The translations under genes and the position numbers were made by a program. DNA of 64,000 nt. Origin: Conchocele bisecta (Eukaryota > Mollusca > Bivalvia > Lucinida > Thyasiridae). Position 1 is the stretch's first letter. Each line of letters opens with the position of its first letter. Location: NCBI GenBank assembly GCA_029237695.1, contig CM055267.1, forward strand, positions 8,335,043 to 8,399,042, read 5' to 3'. Of the stretch, positions 9,599 through 20,794 are shown piece by piece. The notes beneath the pieces are model-generated. The model saw only the letters and a list, made by a program, of their open reading frames with translations, was not told the origin of the DNA and made no database searches.

Positions 9599-10195
9599 CT
9601 AATATCGTACACGGACCTGCGCGGCGCCCAGATAAAGACTTGCTCCAACCAGGGACACGCCATGCAGTTCCTGGGGATGACGGTGAAGCATTTGTACTTC
9701 AGGACGTTCTTCATCACGAGCTACTGCGTGCCATTGATGATAATATTCATGATGTATGGCGCCATAGTGAAGACCCTGGTCGCCCGACCCACGGTGCAGA
9801 CCAGCAACACGAGCCACGGGGAGGTGATGGCCCGCCACTACCGGGCCGCCAAGATCGTGTTTGCCGTAGTCGTCGCCTTTCTGATCTGCTGGACACCCAT
9901 CCAGGTGCTCATCTTCCTCGACAACTTCACCGACCTCATTCCGAACACGAGGAGCGTCACCATTATCGTGTCGCTGTTCACGGCCAACTGCATGTCTTAC
10001 GCGAACAGCTGCATCAACCCGATCCTCTATTCGGCGTTGTCCACGCGGTGCCGCTGGACGTGTCATTGGCCCTCCGCCTGTTGCTGCATCTGTCGTCGTA
10101 GGAGTGCCAGTTTCGTCGCGTCTGTCACCAGCGGACCCGGCACTGGCTCATCAGGGGTGACTCCCACCGCCATAAACAGTAGATGCCAAAAATAA
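9599..10195 (+). CDS. Allatostatin-A/galanin-type neuropeptide GPCR, exon 2 (TM5-TM7, C-tail)
   Basis: Second and last coding exon (198 codons plus TAA), joined in phase 0 after a 470-bp intron; the acceptor is CTATCGACCAG|CTAATA. Cys195 in extracellular loop 2 can pair with Cys113. TM5 is at about 212-235. TM6 carries CWTP at 277-280. TM7 carries NSCINPILY at 316-324, the NPxxY signature. The tail has a Cys-rich stretch near 335-350 (possible palmitoylation) and ends at residue 378, a normal length for the family. Coding sequence is clearly GC-richer than its surroundings. An intron between TM4 and extracellular loop 2 is plausible for this receptor group. Nothing is broken in the frame. Confidence 0.9.
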   Translation, partial: LISYTDLRGAQIKTCSNQGHAMQFLGMTVKHLYFRTFFITSYCVPLMIIFMMYGAIVKTLVARPTVQTSNTSHGEVMARHYRAAKIVFAVVVAFLICWTPIQVLIFLDNFTDLIPNTRSVTIIVSLFTANCMSYANSCINPILYSALSTRCRWTCHWPSACCCICRRRSASFVASVTSGPGTGSSGVTPTAINSRCQK

Positions 10196-10541
10196 AGATG
10201 GAAATATGTGTGCCAGTGTTGGTGTCTGTAGCGGCGCTTATTCCGTGTCATCCTCGAGGCCAACTGATTATAATATATATACATTATCAAAAATTAATAA
10301 TGTCGTGTGACTGCAATATGCTAAAGTACGAATGCGAGCATTGCATTCACACGAAAGCCGACTTAAATATGCATGCAGTTTTTCTACTAAAACATGTATT
10401 CTATATGGATGAATGTACGTGCCGTATTGCCGTATACATGTACACATAAAGACGAAACCGCCCAAACTATAACACAACATTTAAAGACATGGAAATAAAA
10501 ACTAAGAAAGGAAACATTGTAACGAAGTCATGTAAAATAAA
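10191..10541 (+). promoter_or_regulatory. Candidate polyadenylation signals of the GPCR gene
   Basis: AATAAA occurs at 10191-10196 (overlapping the stop codon), 10494-10499 and 10536-10541. The last two, 300-350 bp past the stop and just before the minisatellite, are the more plausible transcript ends. Motif evidence only. Confidence 0.35.
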
Positions 10542-10679
10542 ACAAATGTACAGTGATAATCCAGTGATCTTCAACAAGGCATACACCTGCATTACGATTG
10601 GCAATTTATAGTCTAACATAAAGTTATACATAGGAGAAAAGCAAGAAATATGTCATAAGCTGTCCCAACATCTGCAGAC

Positions 10680-13600
10680 ACAGTCAAGCTGTTTACCAAT
10701 ATGTACAGTCCATCTGTTATAAACTGGCACCATATATACACAGTCGACCTGTTGTAAACTGACACCATATACGCACAGTCAACCTGTTATAAACTGACAC
10801 CATATACGCACAGCCGATCTGTTATAAACTGACACCATATACGCACAGTCGACCTGTTGTAAACTGGCACCAAATACACACAGTCAACCTGTTATAAACT
10901 GGCACCATATATACACAGTCAACCTGCAGTAATCTGGAATCTTACAGGCAAACTGGCACCATATATTGCAGTCAATATGTAGTAAACTGGCACCATATAT
11001 TGCACAGTCAGTATGTATTAAACTGGCACCATATATTACCCAGTCAATATGTAGTAAACTGGCGCCATATATTGCAGTCACTCTGTAGTAAACTGGCACC
11101 ATATATTGCAGTCAATATGTAGTAAACTGCCACCATATATTGCACAGTCAATCTGTAGTAAACTGGCACCATATATTGCACAGTCAATCTGTAGTAAACT
11201 GGCACCATATATTGCACAGTCAATATGTAGTAAACTGGCACCATGTATTGCACATTCAATATGTAGTAAACTGGCACCATATATTGCACAGTCATCACTC
11301 TGTAGTAAACTGGCACATATATGCACAGTCATCTCTGTAGTAAACTGGCACCATATATTGCACAGTCAATATGTAGTAAACTGGCACCATATATGGCACA
11401 GTCAATATGTAGTAAACTGGCACAATATATGGCACAGTCAATATGTAGTAAACTGGCACCATATATGGCACAGCCAATATGTAGTAAACTGGCACCATAT
11501 ATTGCACAGTCACTCTGTAGTAAACTGGCACCATATATTGCACAGTCAATATGTAGTAAACTGGCACCATGTATGGCACAGTCAATATGTAGTAAACTGG
11601 CACCATATATTGCACAGTCACTCTGTAGTAAACTGGCACCATATATTGCACAGTCACTCTGTAGTAAACTGGCACCATATATTGCACAGTCAATATGTAG
11701 TAAACTGGCACCATGTATGGCACAGTCAATATGTAGTAAACTGGCACCATATACTGCAGTCAATCTGTAATAAACTGGCACCATATAGTGCACAGTCAAT
11801 CTGTAGTAAACTGGCACCATATATTGCACAGTCAATTTGTAGTAAACTGGCACCATATATTGCACAGTCAATCTGTAGTAAACTGGCACCATATATGGCA
11901 CAGTGAATATGTAGTAAACTGCACCATATCAGGTAAACCAATTATATGGCACAGTAAAAATATGTAGTAAACTGGCACCATAAATGGCACAGTCAATATG
12001 TAGTAAACTGGCACATATATGGCACAGTCAATATGTATTGTAAAACGCTCCACCATATATGCAACACAGCCAAATGTTATAAAAAATCTGGCACAGTCCA
12101 TTGTAGTAAACTTGCACCATATATTGCACAGTCATTGTAAACTGTACAGTAAAACTGGCACCATTTATAGGTTGCACAGTCAATATGTAGTAAATACTGG
12201 CACCATATATGGCACAGTCATATGTAGTAAACTGGGCACCATATATTGCACAGTCACTCTGTAGTAAACTGGCACCATATATTTGGCACAGTCAATATGT
12301 AGTAAAACTGGCACCATATATTGGCACAGTATTTATTTTAAAACTGGCACCTTATAAGGCACAGTGCAATATGTAATTTTAAGTCTGGCACCATATTATT
12401 GGAATTCAAAATTTAATAAAATGGCACCATATATTCACATTCAATCTGGTTTTTGTAAAACGGCACCATAAATTGCACATTCCAATTGTAGGTAAACTGG
12501 CACACATATATGCACCCGTCAATCATGTAATAAATCTGGCACCATATAGTGCAGTCATCTGTAGTAAACTGGACCATATATTGCACAGTCAATCTGTAGT
12601 AAACTGGCACCATATATTGCACAGTCAACTGTTAGTAAACTGGCACCATATATTACACAGTCAATATGTAGTAAATGGACCATATATGGCAAGTCAATAT
12701 GTGTAAAAACTGGAGCACAGTATATGCACCCTGTCAATCTGTTGTAAACTGGCACCATATATTGCACAGTCAATGTAGTAAACTGGCACCTATATTGCAC
12801 ATTAATAGTAGTAAACTGGCACCATATCAGCACATAATGTAGTAAACTGGCACCCTATGCAGTCAATAGTAAACTGGCACCATATATTGGACAGTCAAAA
12901 TGTAGTAAACTGGCACCATATACTGCACAGTCAATCTGTAGTAAACTGGCACCATATATGCACAGTCAATCTGTAGTAAACTGGCACCATATATTGCACA
13001 GTCAAAATGTAGTAAACTGGCACCATATACTGCACAGTCAATCTGTTGTAAACTGGCACCATATATTGCACAGTCAATCTGTAGTAAACTGGCACCATAT
13101 ACGCACATTCAATCTGTAGTAAACTGGCACCATATACGCACAGTCCATCTGGAGTAAACTGACACCATACATGACATTCAATATGTAGTAAACAGGCACC
13201 ATATATGCACAGTCAATCTGTAATAAACAGGCACCATATATTGCACAGTCAATATGTAGTAAACTGGCACCATATACCACAGTCAATCTGTAGTAAACTG
13301 GCACCATATATTGCACAGTCAATTTGTAGTAAACTGGCTGCAAAAATGCACAGTCAATTTTTAGTAAACTGGCACCATATATGCACAGTAAATCTGTAGT
13401 AAACTGGCACCATATATGCACAGTCAATCTGTAATAAACAGGCACCATATATTTCACAGTCAATCTGTAGTAAAGAGGCACCATATATGCACAGTAAATC
13501 TGTAGTAAACGGGCAGCAAATATGCACAGTAAATCTGTAGTAAACTGGCACCATATATGCACAGTCAATCTGAAGTTAAAAGGCACCATATATGCACAGT

Positions 13601-13860
13601 CAATCTGAAGTTAAAAGGCACCATATATGCACAGTCAATCTGAAGTTAAAAGGCACCATATATGCACAGTAAATCTGTAGTAAACTGGCACCATATATGC
13701 ACAGTCAATCTGTAGTAAAGAGGCACCATATATGCACAGTCAATCTGTAGTAAACTGGCACCATATATGCACAGTCAATCTGTAGTTAAAAGACAGCATA
13801 TATGCACAGTCAATCTGTAGTAAACTGGCACAATATATGGCCAGGTATTCTGTCATAAAC
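10680..13860. repeat. 36-bp minisatellite array 1 (about 87 copies)
   Basis: Tandem units of the form ATTGCACAGTCAATCTGTAG then TAAACTGGCACCATAT (36 bp). Four zones are visible: an old diverged left edge (10680-10960, with ATACGCACAGTC units); a regular 36-bp core (10960-12000); a zone full of single-base indels (12010-12850); and a right part dominated by 35-bp units with TATATGCACAGTC (12850-13860). Because 36 is divisible by three, long open frames appear on both strands; they are artefacts of the repeat. The array begins about 140 bp past the GPCR's last poly(A) hexamer. Confidence 0.97.
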
Positions 13861-14371
13861 TAGTTGTAAATATGTATACATGTACGCATAATTCGACCAG
13901 ACGAAAGTTGGCGCAGTAACTGTACGACAGCTCGACGGTGGCTGCCGATATATATGTAGGGTCGATTTACGACAGATCGACTGAGCATCTAGACGAACCG
14001 TATCAAGAACATCGTTACAAATTACCGGAACGGATGTGTAAATATGTTTCTAGGAGCAAGTCATTTATCGAAGCCAAAACAATCCTCTCATCTCCTCAAA
14101 TTAGGCGTCTAAATAAAAATTTATCTGCTAACCAGAATGGGATGTTGATGACAAGGGTCATTTAGAAAGAGTTCTGTAATACGATTTGCGGCTGATTATA
14201 TTGGAAAAGTGACTGATATCTTGTTGAAGATTCGCGAGCTTGCCAATAGAGGGGAGATAATGAATACAAATGCTCGGCTGCAAGTGGAGTTGCCGCGAAT
14301 TACATAACCGTATAAAACAAAGCAATCTGCTCTGGCGAATTAGTCAGCCTGCAGCCGCCACGACGTGGCTC
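13861..14371. other. Unassigned flank of minisatellite 1
   Basis: A 75-codon open frame at 13938-14165 (plus) has no recognisable domain and no splice or start context worth calling. Confidence 0.5.
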
Positions 14372-14598
14372 GTTAATCCTTAGAAAGCGGGAAACGAAAA
14401 TTGCCGTCTGCTGTTGTTTTATATCGTGTTTTCTTTCTCAATAAAAACTGTTTGTGACAGTACATTAGAATCATGTATTGGAAATGATTGTAATGTGATG
14501 TCAAAACATGTTTTTGGAAATGATTCTAATGTGATGTCAAAACTTTAATGAGAAAAATAAACAGCAGACGACAAAATGTTATTCAGCATTAGAAGGGC
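14372..14598. mobile_element. Family M MITE, free-standing
   Basis: TTAATCCTTAGAAAGCGGGA … ATTCAGCATTAGAAGGG, with GTCTGCTGTTGTTTTATATC and its complement ATAAACAGCAGACGACAAAA as sub-terminal arms. Confidence 0.75.
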
Positions 14599-14703
14599 AA
14601 ATAACAATACAGCGGAATGCCGTGCCTCTCCAGTACGTCACAAGGCACGTATAAGTTGCCGCAATACGCCAGGCTCTCAACAGATGATACCTACCATTGC
14701 GTA

Positions 14704-14898
14704 GTGGATGTGACTAGAGAAATGGGGCTTATGGCATTTGCGACCGATGTAGCTCCTGATCAAATAGCACACGACTGTTGTCTGAAGCATCACAGGTGTT
14801 CCATTGATGGAATGGCGAACAGTGCAGATCCTGATCAGACTGTGCGGATGCACAGGCTGATCTGGATCTACACTGGTCGCAAAACCCATAAGCCCCAT
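14704..14898. mobile_element. Family C MITE, right end truncated
   Basis: GTGGATGTGACTAGAGAAAT to CATAAGCCCCAT, where similarity stops before the terminal CTCCAGTCACAGCCACA. Confidence 0.75.
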
Positions 14899-15009
14899 AT
14901 GACATGTACGAAGTTTGACGCACTATAAGGTCAAAATATAGAAGTCATTTTAAGCGTTCCGGATGAAATATCATAATAAAACTGTGGCGGAGTTTCGCTT
15001 TATGGACCT

Positions 15010-15115
15010 GTCACAGGGCGAGACAGATGCATACCCGAGCCGAGGCTCAAACTCGGGACCTCTGGTTTACCGTACCATCGCTTTCACCAACTGATCTAGC
15101 CGGGCACGAATACAC
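15010..15115 (-). repeat. tRNA-derived SINE, copy 1 of a tandem set
   Basis: Reading the minus strand, a tRNA-like head gives GCCCGGCTAGATCAGTTGGT (degenerate A box), then TACGGTAAACCAGAGGTCCC and a decayed B box. It is the most diverged of three same-orientation copies spaced about 240-250 bp. Confidence 0.7.
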
Positions 15116-15258
15116 ACCGTCTGCCCATCGTGAGTTACATACATACCGTGACATACTTCCCTGCCAGCTTGGAATTCGTCCAATAATTCATGGGACAGAG
15201 ATCTACATGGTTGATCTCGGAGTATATATCAGTCACGGTTTCCCAGTGGAGCGCCAAA

Positions 15259-15360
15259 TGTCACAGGGTGAGAAACATGTGCTCTGGCCCGGGGCTCGAA
15301 CCCGGGACCTCTACTTTACCGTACCATCACTCTAACCGACTGAGCTAACCGGGCACGAAT
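15259..15360 (-). repeat. tRNA-derived SINE, copy 2 (best preserved head)
   Basis: On the minus strand GCCCGGTTAGCTCAGTCGGT carries an intact A box (TAGCTCAGTCGG, complement of 15336-15347). An intact B box GGGTTCGAGCCC is the complement of 15292-15303. The D arm (GCTC/GAGT) and T arm (CCGGG/CCCGG) can pair, but the acceptor and anticodon stems cannot. This marks a SINE head rather than a functional tRNA gene. The tail continues leftwards to about 15120. Confidence 0.8.
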
Positions 15361-15499
15361 ACACACTAGATCCCCACACTGAGTTACGTACCGTGACATA
15401 TATATCCCGAATTCTAGATTAAATTCGTCTCTGAATTCCATATTTTTGGTACAATTTGGGCAGTATTTATCAATCATGGTTCCTCGTTGGGCGCCAAAT

Positions 15500-15571
15500 G
15501 TCACAGAACGAGAAAGATGCATACCGACCCGAGGCTCGAACCTGGGACCTCTTGTTTACCGTACCATCGAG
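15500..15571 (-). repeat. tRNA-derived SINE, copy 3 (head cut before the A box)
   Basis: The B-box half of the same head (GGTTCGAGCC, minus strand) is present. The similarity stops abruptly after TACCGTACCATCGAGA, before the A box, so this copy lacks a complete internal promoter. Confidence 0.7.
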
Positions 15572-15725
15572 AATCATAATTGTAATTGTCGTGAAATTAT
15601 CTTACTATAACACAATTATATCTAGACATTATTCTCCAGTCCGGACAGAAACTAGCTTAATTAATTTAAATAAATTAAAATACTAACCATCAACTGATAG
15701 TGCAAAACGATAGTGTCAAAATTAT

Positions 15726-15868
15726 GCACTGTTCGCCACTCCGTCAACGAAACAACCCGTCATGTTTTTAACCAGCAAAATAGATCATTATCAGGCTACA
15801 TGTGTGTGTCATTTGAGCAGGAGCTACACTGGTCACAAATCCGATAAGCCTCATTTCTCCAGTTACAT
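15726..15868. mobile_element. Family C MITE, left part missing
   Basis: It starts in mid-element at GCACTGTTCGCCACTCC and ends TCATTTCTCCAGTTACA. It lies just before the LINE relic. Confidence 0.65.
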
Positions 15869-15918
15869 CCCAGGGCAGATAGTGCTGCAAGACCGCCCTG
15901 GAGCTACCGACTTCTAAT

Positions 15919-16560
15919 GTGCCTGTTTGCTATCATGATTTTAACTCATCCATCAACTCATTCGTCTCAGATACAATGCAGACCCGGTGGGATCTGCTCA
16001 CATATAATAAACTTCATGCTGTGAAACCGACTCTGGGCGAATGTACTCCTTACTACAGACATGTACGCCGGGATGAAGTTGTCCTTAGTCGATTGCACAT
16101 TGGACATACACGACTAACGCATTCGTATATGCTCAAGGGTGAGCCGCTTCCATGGTGTATTCCATGCCACAGCGCATTTATCGTGCATCACATCCTACTG
16201 GACAGTATCGACTTTGCCGATATTCGACGCAAACACTTCAATGTTTCTTCACTTGAGGAGTTATTCCAGGTGGAGAACATTGAACGTTTGCTTAGCTTTC
16301 TTCATGAAACAAACTTGTATCGGAAGATCTGGTTTTTATCATTGTATACATGTTTCTCATTTCTATAATTTTATAATTCTATACATGTTGTTCATTTATA
16401 TTGTTCATCTTATTAATATTTTTACCCTGATCATCTGATTGCCTACCACATATAACATACAATTTTACTATTATTTTTTTATTCTTCATCTACATTGCTT
16501 GGCCCTAAATTATACTATTTTGTGGTGATGGGCCGTTAAGCACCATTCCATTCCATTCCA
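15919..16560 (+). pseudogene. 5'-truncated non-LTR retrotransposon (LINE) 3' end
   Basis: An open frame at 15919-16368 (149 codons, no upstream continuation) encodes the region after the reverse transcriptase of a LINE ORF2. It contains HVRRDEVVLSRLHIGHTRLT, then HSYMLKGE, a C-x2-C motif in WCIPCHSAF, and HHILLDSIDFADIRRKHF. This is the RNase-H-like/C-terminal block common in Jockey-superclade elements. An AT-rich 3' UTR follows and ends with a short CCATT repeat (about 16540-16560), typical of a LINE tail. RT and endonuclease are missing, so it is a dead 5'-truncated copy. The exact clade is not decided by eye. Confidence 0.8.
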
Positions 16561-16585
16561 GTCACATCCACATTCCAGTCACATC

Positions 16586-16700
16586 CACTTTTTTGTTATT
16601 GATGAAAAAGTACTTACTTTTAAATATTTTTTAGATATAATGTGCTTAATAGCCAAAAGTTCGTCAGCAGCAAAACGTGGAACAGACAGTATATACTGCA
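16586..16700. mobile_element. Family L solo arm
   Basis: TTTTTTGTTATTGATGAAAA through AAACGTGGAACAGACAGTAT matches the right arm of 37538-38103. No opposite arm follows. Confidence 0.7.
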
Positions 16701-17179
16701 ATGCATTGATGCAGGCCGACATAACCATACACCCTGCAGATGTGATATCCATTATTTCATACTCAACGTGTTTGGACAATAAACACAGTCAAGCGAATTA
16801 GTGTTGACCTGATAAACAACACATTTGTTAATACTTCATTGCTACTACCGGATTCATTGGATCATAATTATATACATAACAGGATATGAAATCCTTGTTG
16901 TGCCGTGTTTTAGCCCATTTCATAAATGTGATATGACACACGTGTAATAACACCTGGAGCGAATTTGATTGGCTGACCGCATCACCCTAATTACGTATAT
17001 TCGTATTATGCGTCAACGTTCCTGTCACATGAATAAAATACAATGTCGATATGTATAATGAAAATTAAAGCTAAAAACACTGCTAAAGATGTATGTAGTG
17101 TTGAATGAGTTAACTGATGCTCTATAAAGTGTGGTGTGCATACTTTGCAAGTGATTCAGTAGCCTATTTCACCAAAATT

Positions 17180-17517
17180 ACATAGAGGATATTCCATCGT
17201 ACATTTTGAATAGCGGGAAATAATACACGAGTGTGCGTCGGCTTCCGCATAAGCAACGAGTGAGCGGACGGACACGAGTGTATTATTTCCGCTATTCAAA
17301 CATGTACGATGGAATATCCTATTTATTACACTTCCACGGTGGATATATATGCACATTTAGTCTATTTTTGAGATTATAATCAATGAATTGTGATGTGCGC
17401 ATGAATAGTTATACAATGACGTGTTTTCCCGCGTTTTGACGTTACGTTGTGTGACGTCAAATGTGACGTCATGTAAACTTTTTGAAATCCAAATTACTCA
17501 GCTGTTTCTATGAACCA
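17180..17517. mobile_element. Family K solo arm
   Basis: Its first half is a hairpin (ATAGAGGATATTCCATCGTA … TACGATGGAATATCC). Its second half runs through GACGTTACGTTGTGTGACGT to CAGCTGTTTCTATGAACC. The same arm occurs twice, inverted, in the composite at 42986-44250. It sits between two pieces of a family A element. Confidence 0.78.
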
Positions 17518-17815
17518 GTAGCCTAGCAAAGTATACTTTGAGGGAGAAATTTTCAATTTAAGAATAAATTTATTAATTTGTATTATACTGAATGTATTAC
17601 ATCACAGCCATTTTGGCTGTGATAATGTAATAAATTCAGTATAATAATTCTGCATACTTTTAATCAGCAAATATATGCAGTGGTTAGTTCTATATGAAAC
17701 TATACGGGAAAAATAAATGATTACTCCTTCAAAGTATACTTTGCAATTTTGATGAAATCGGCTAATGATATATTTAGCTAGATAAGTATGCTTAGCAATG
17801 TTCGTGAAATCGGCT
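17518..17815. mobile_element. Family A foldback MITE with duplicated right end
   Basis: The body matches the other copies. The right TIR (…TTTGATGAAATCGGCTA) occurs twice, ending at 17763 and 17815. A detached left-end fragment (TAGCCTATTTCACCAAAATT) lies at 17160-17179, on the other side of a family K arm, suggesting an insertion. Confidence 0.75.
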
Positions 17816-18044
17816 ACAGATGTTGCATATGATGTGATGCCAACTGCGATTGAGATACTCAATAAGCAGGAGGACAACTTAACGTGCAGCAATCCAGAGC
17901 TCCAGATAAGATTTGTGTCTAAAGAGTATTATACCCCCAATTTTGGCCCAAATTTCAAATTCATTGCGTATTTTACTTTTACAAATGTATTATTGATTTT
18001 CTTCCTTATTAAATAGGGAACAAATGATAGAAACATATAAATTA

Positions 18045-18210
18045 GGGGATAACCATGCTTTGTTTTTCGATTTGGAGCGGTATGTGGGAGGTTTTATGGT
18101 CTGTGAATCAGTTTTACGGCGACGCGTTAGCGGAGCCGTAAAACTGATTCTCAGACCATAAAACCTCACACATACCGCTCCAAATCGAAAAACAAAGCAT
18201 GGTTATCCCC
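18045..18210. repeat. Single-copy 166-bp near-perfect palindrome
   Basis: GGGGATAACCATGCTTTGTT … CAAAGCATGGTTATCCCC, with about 76-bp arms differing by only a few indels. The loop is CGACGCGTTAGCGGAG. The low divergence suggests a young insertion. Confidence 0.85.
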
Positions 18211-20233
18211 ATTCTAATGCACCTAGTGTGCTCCCCGCTTTCTGCAACGTCGTAGCATATCACGAATAGTGATATTTTTCATTACGTCAGCAGGTTGTTG
18301 TCGTCATAACCGCCTCACACCACATTAATTTGAAGAAATGTAGCTCCGCCGAAGAATATTCCCATTTCAAATAGAGATTAACGGGACTTTTTCTAAGACA
18401 TCTATACATTTATTCAACTGTAATGTTATTTTAACAATTGTATTGCTTTTATATGTGTAGTTGCAACATTTATTTCCTTTTATTCATTTAAAGAAATGCC
18501 AACATTTGGGTTCGTGTTATTTATACAAAGGAAATGTCAACAACTTGTGTCGTCAACAGGCCTAGGATTTCCCTGGATTTACGCCTAATTCAGGTGATTA
18601 CCAATCTGCAATACAGTTTGTGTATAGTCATGTATGTGCACATTGAAATTCGTAAAGTTATAGGCTGGTACTGGCATATTGAGTTTGCATTTGAGCACTT
18701 TGCTAAATTCTTCTGTATTTTGGGCGGGTGGGGTAATATTTTTGGGAATTTGTTGAAGGGCCACCACACTGAAGTCACATTTGTCAGTCGTTGGTAGATT
18801 CTCTTTTCCTCTTTGGGTTGTACAGGTCAATATTGCAGAATGGATAACCGAAAATGTACCGAAATTAATTTGGAAATACGTGCATTCCCCGCCGCTGGCC
18901 ATTGTTTACAAAAACGCGTAGGGTTACATAAATATGTCAAGTTGTAAAACACAGACTGGTAAAACGGAGGTTTTATAGGCTGTGATTTTTCATATGTTAT
19001 AGGCTCTGATTACAATTGACCAATCAGATGAGTGCTTTCTATTTTCGATGCATTAGAATACACATTTAAAAATTCACTTATTTCAGCTGCAAAAAAGCAA
19101 ACAGTGACAGTGTTAGTTTTTTGCAGCTCAACTAAGTAAATTTCAACTTTATTACAGTATTTTCAGTACTCAATCTGAAAATCAGTGCATATTTACACAT
19201 TAGTGTGAGCATAATTATTTTGTACTCCTACTTTTGATAATCAATGCGCATTCTGCTAAATTAAGTGTGTAAAATACGCCAATACGCACCTTATCTGGAG
19301 CTCTGGCAATCCCCGAGACGGGGGCAATCAGTGGCGTGGCTACGGCGAGAATGGCTCCCCTCTTGTCGCTAATCCGCATCTTGTTAACCGAAATTGTTTC
19401 CTCCAGCTCATTAACGCAAACAATCAGTGGCGGAATGGCACAAAATATTGAAATGAGTGTGAACACCTGATCCTGGCGAGCAGACAGCGATAAGAGAGAC
19501 ATAATATTAGCTCGAGTGCGCCATGAGTGGCGTTTCATCATTGCGCCGAGATACCGTCACCCCGTTGAGTGACAACTTCATATTCGAACAAATAGCGATA
19601 CACTGACTAACGTCCGCGCAAACATCGGATAGTCGACAAGTCGGTGCTGGCGAGATTGCCTCCAGTCGGCTAAACTAGCAAACTGTAGCTACTTACACGA
19701 CATTCACACGTGCCATAAACCACACATCATTTACGCGACATTGAAAGCATTGCTGGCACTAAAATGTAGTGCGACCAATGCTTTCAAAGTCGCGTGAAAT
19801 TGGAATTGTATCACTATCGAGTTAATGCCGGTGTGAGTGGGTGCTAGGGGTCGGTATGAAGGAGTCGTGTCGCCATGTAATCCGGCCCTGATTGCTACCA
19901 CAGCTGGGAATACGGCGGTCACCTCGGTAAACACATGTCGGTCCCGACAACTCACGGCCCGCCGTCACCGAATACTCAGCTCATTGTGTGTGGACCGCGG
20001 CCTGACAACACCGGACTGCTTTCATTGCTGCCTCGTTCACATCCTCTCAGCTCAACCCACACTCCAGCGTACGCATATCGTCTCAATTTAACCCACAAAC
20101 CGCGTATTCATGGCAGCATTTCTCATTTCTAACTTGGCTGATGTAAAATATGTCGCTTTTAGGATTTCGAAGAGTGAAAACATTGGACAGGTTGCGCGAA
20201 TGCGCATGCGCTGACTCTTGCCCAAATGGATAT
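18211..20233. other. Mostly unassigned intergenic region
   Basis: Apart from the possible exon at 19293-19541, no gene or repeat family was recognised. 19590-20050 is moderately GC-rich without a convincing frame. Confidence 0.45.
19293..19541 (-). other. Possible unrecognised coding exon
   Basis: An 83-codon minus-strand frame starting MMKRHSWRTRANIMSLLSLS. It has two hydrophobic stretches (FTLISIFCAIPPLIVCV; GAILAVATPLIAPVSGIA), is GC-rich against an AT-rich surround, and ends at a plausible donor AAG|GTGCGT. I do not recognise the protein and see no partner exon, so this may be chance. Confidence 0.2.
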
Positions 20234-20459
20234 ATGTGGATGTGACTGGCGAAATGCGGTTGACTAGTGTAGATCCAGATCAGCATGTGCATCCGAATAG
20301 TCTGATTAGAATCTGCATTGTTCGCCATTCCAGCAATGAAACACCCGTCGTGCTTCTAACAAGCATGTAGGTCGTTTTCTGGCTATCGGTGTGCGCTATT
20401 TGATCAGGAGCTCGACTGGTCACAATCCCATAAGCCCCACTTCTCCAGTCACAGCCAAA
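20234..20459. mobile_element. Family C MITE
   Basis: ATGTGGATGTGACTGGCGAA to CACTTCTCCAGTCACAGCC, with the characteristic GATCAGGAGCT…ACTGGTCACAA right arm. Confidence 0.78.
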
Positions 20460-20542
20460 TTTGTCTAATCAGGAAGATTTCAGGCACTTGTTGATCGAAG
20501 CCGGATCTAACTACATTGAACGTAGCGACAGCATTTCTACAG

Positions 20543-20794
20543 CACCGCCTGTGTTAATCTTGCCAAAATATCAACGTGTCTGAACATTTATCGAACAATT
20601 CTGCAAAAACCAGGAACCCACTCTTCCTAACATTTATTGGCAATATCAACTAGCAATCAAACAGTTGGATTGGATGTGTAACACAGCTCAGGCACAGCCA
20701 ATCAAGCTGCTTACGTTCAAACACAATATTCAAGTATTTTTAATGAAAAACACATCGACAAATATTGGCAAGATTAGCGCAGGTGGTGGTGTAT
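20543..20794. mobile_element. Family O MITE, full
   Basis: CACCGCCTGTGTTAATCTTG … AAGATTAGCGCAGGTGGTGG, with TIRs of about 20 bp. Confidence 0.75.

Noticed and set aside
9599..10101. Two frames of about 155 codons overlapping GPCR exon 2
   Set aside because: Out-of-frame shadows. Only the frame giving CWTP and NPILY is a GPCR.
11044..11906. Long open frames on both strands (up to 266 codons) in the minisatellite, with peptide repeats such as CSKLAPYIAQSI
   Set aside because: A 36-bp unit without stops keeps frames open automatically. Both strands are equally open, and indels elsewhere in the array break them.
15286..15354. Functional tRNA gene on the minus strand
   Set aside because: A and B boxes and the D/T arms are present, but acceptor and anticodon stems do not pair. 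The sequence repeats in tandem with a common non-tRNA tail, so it is a SINE head.
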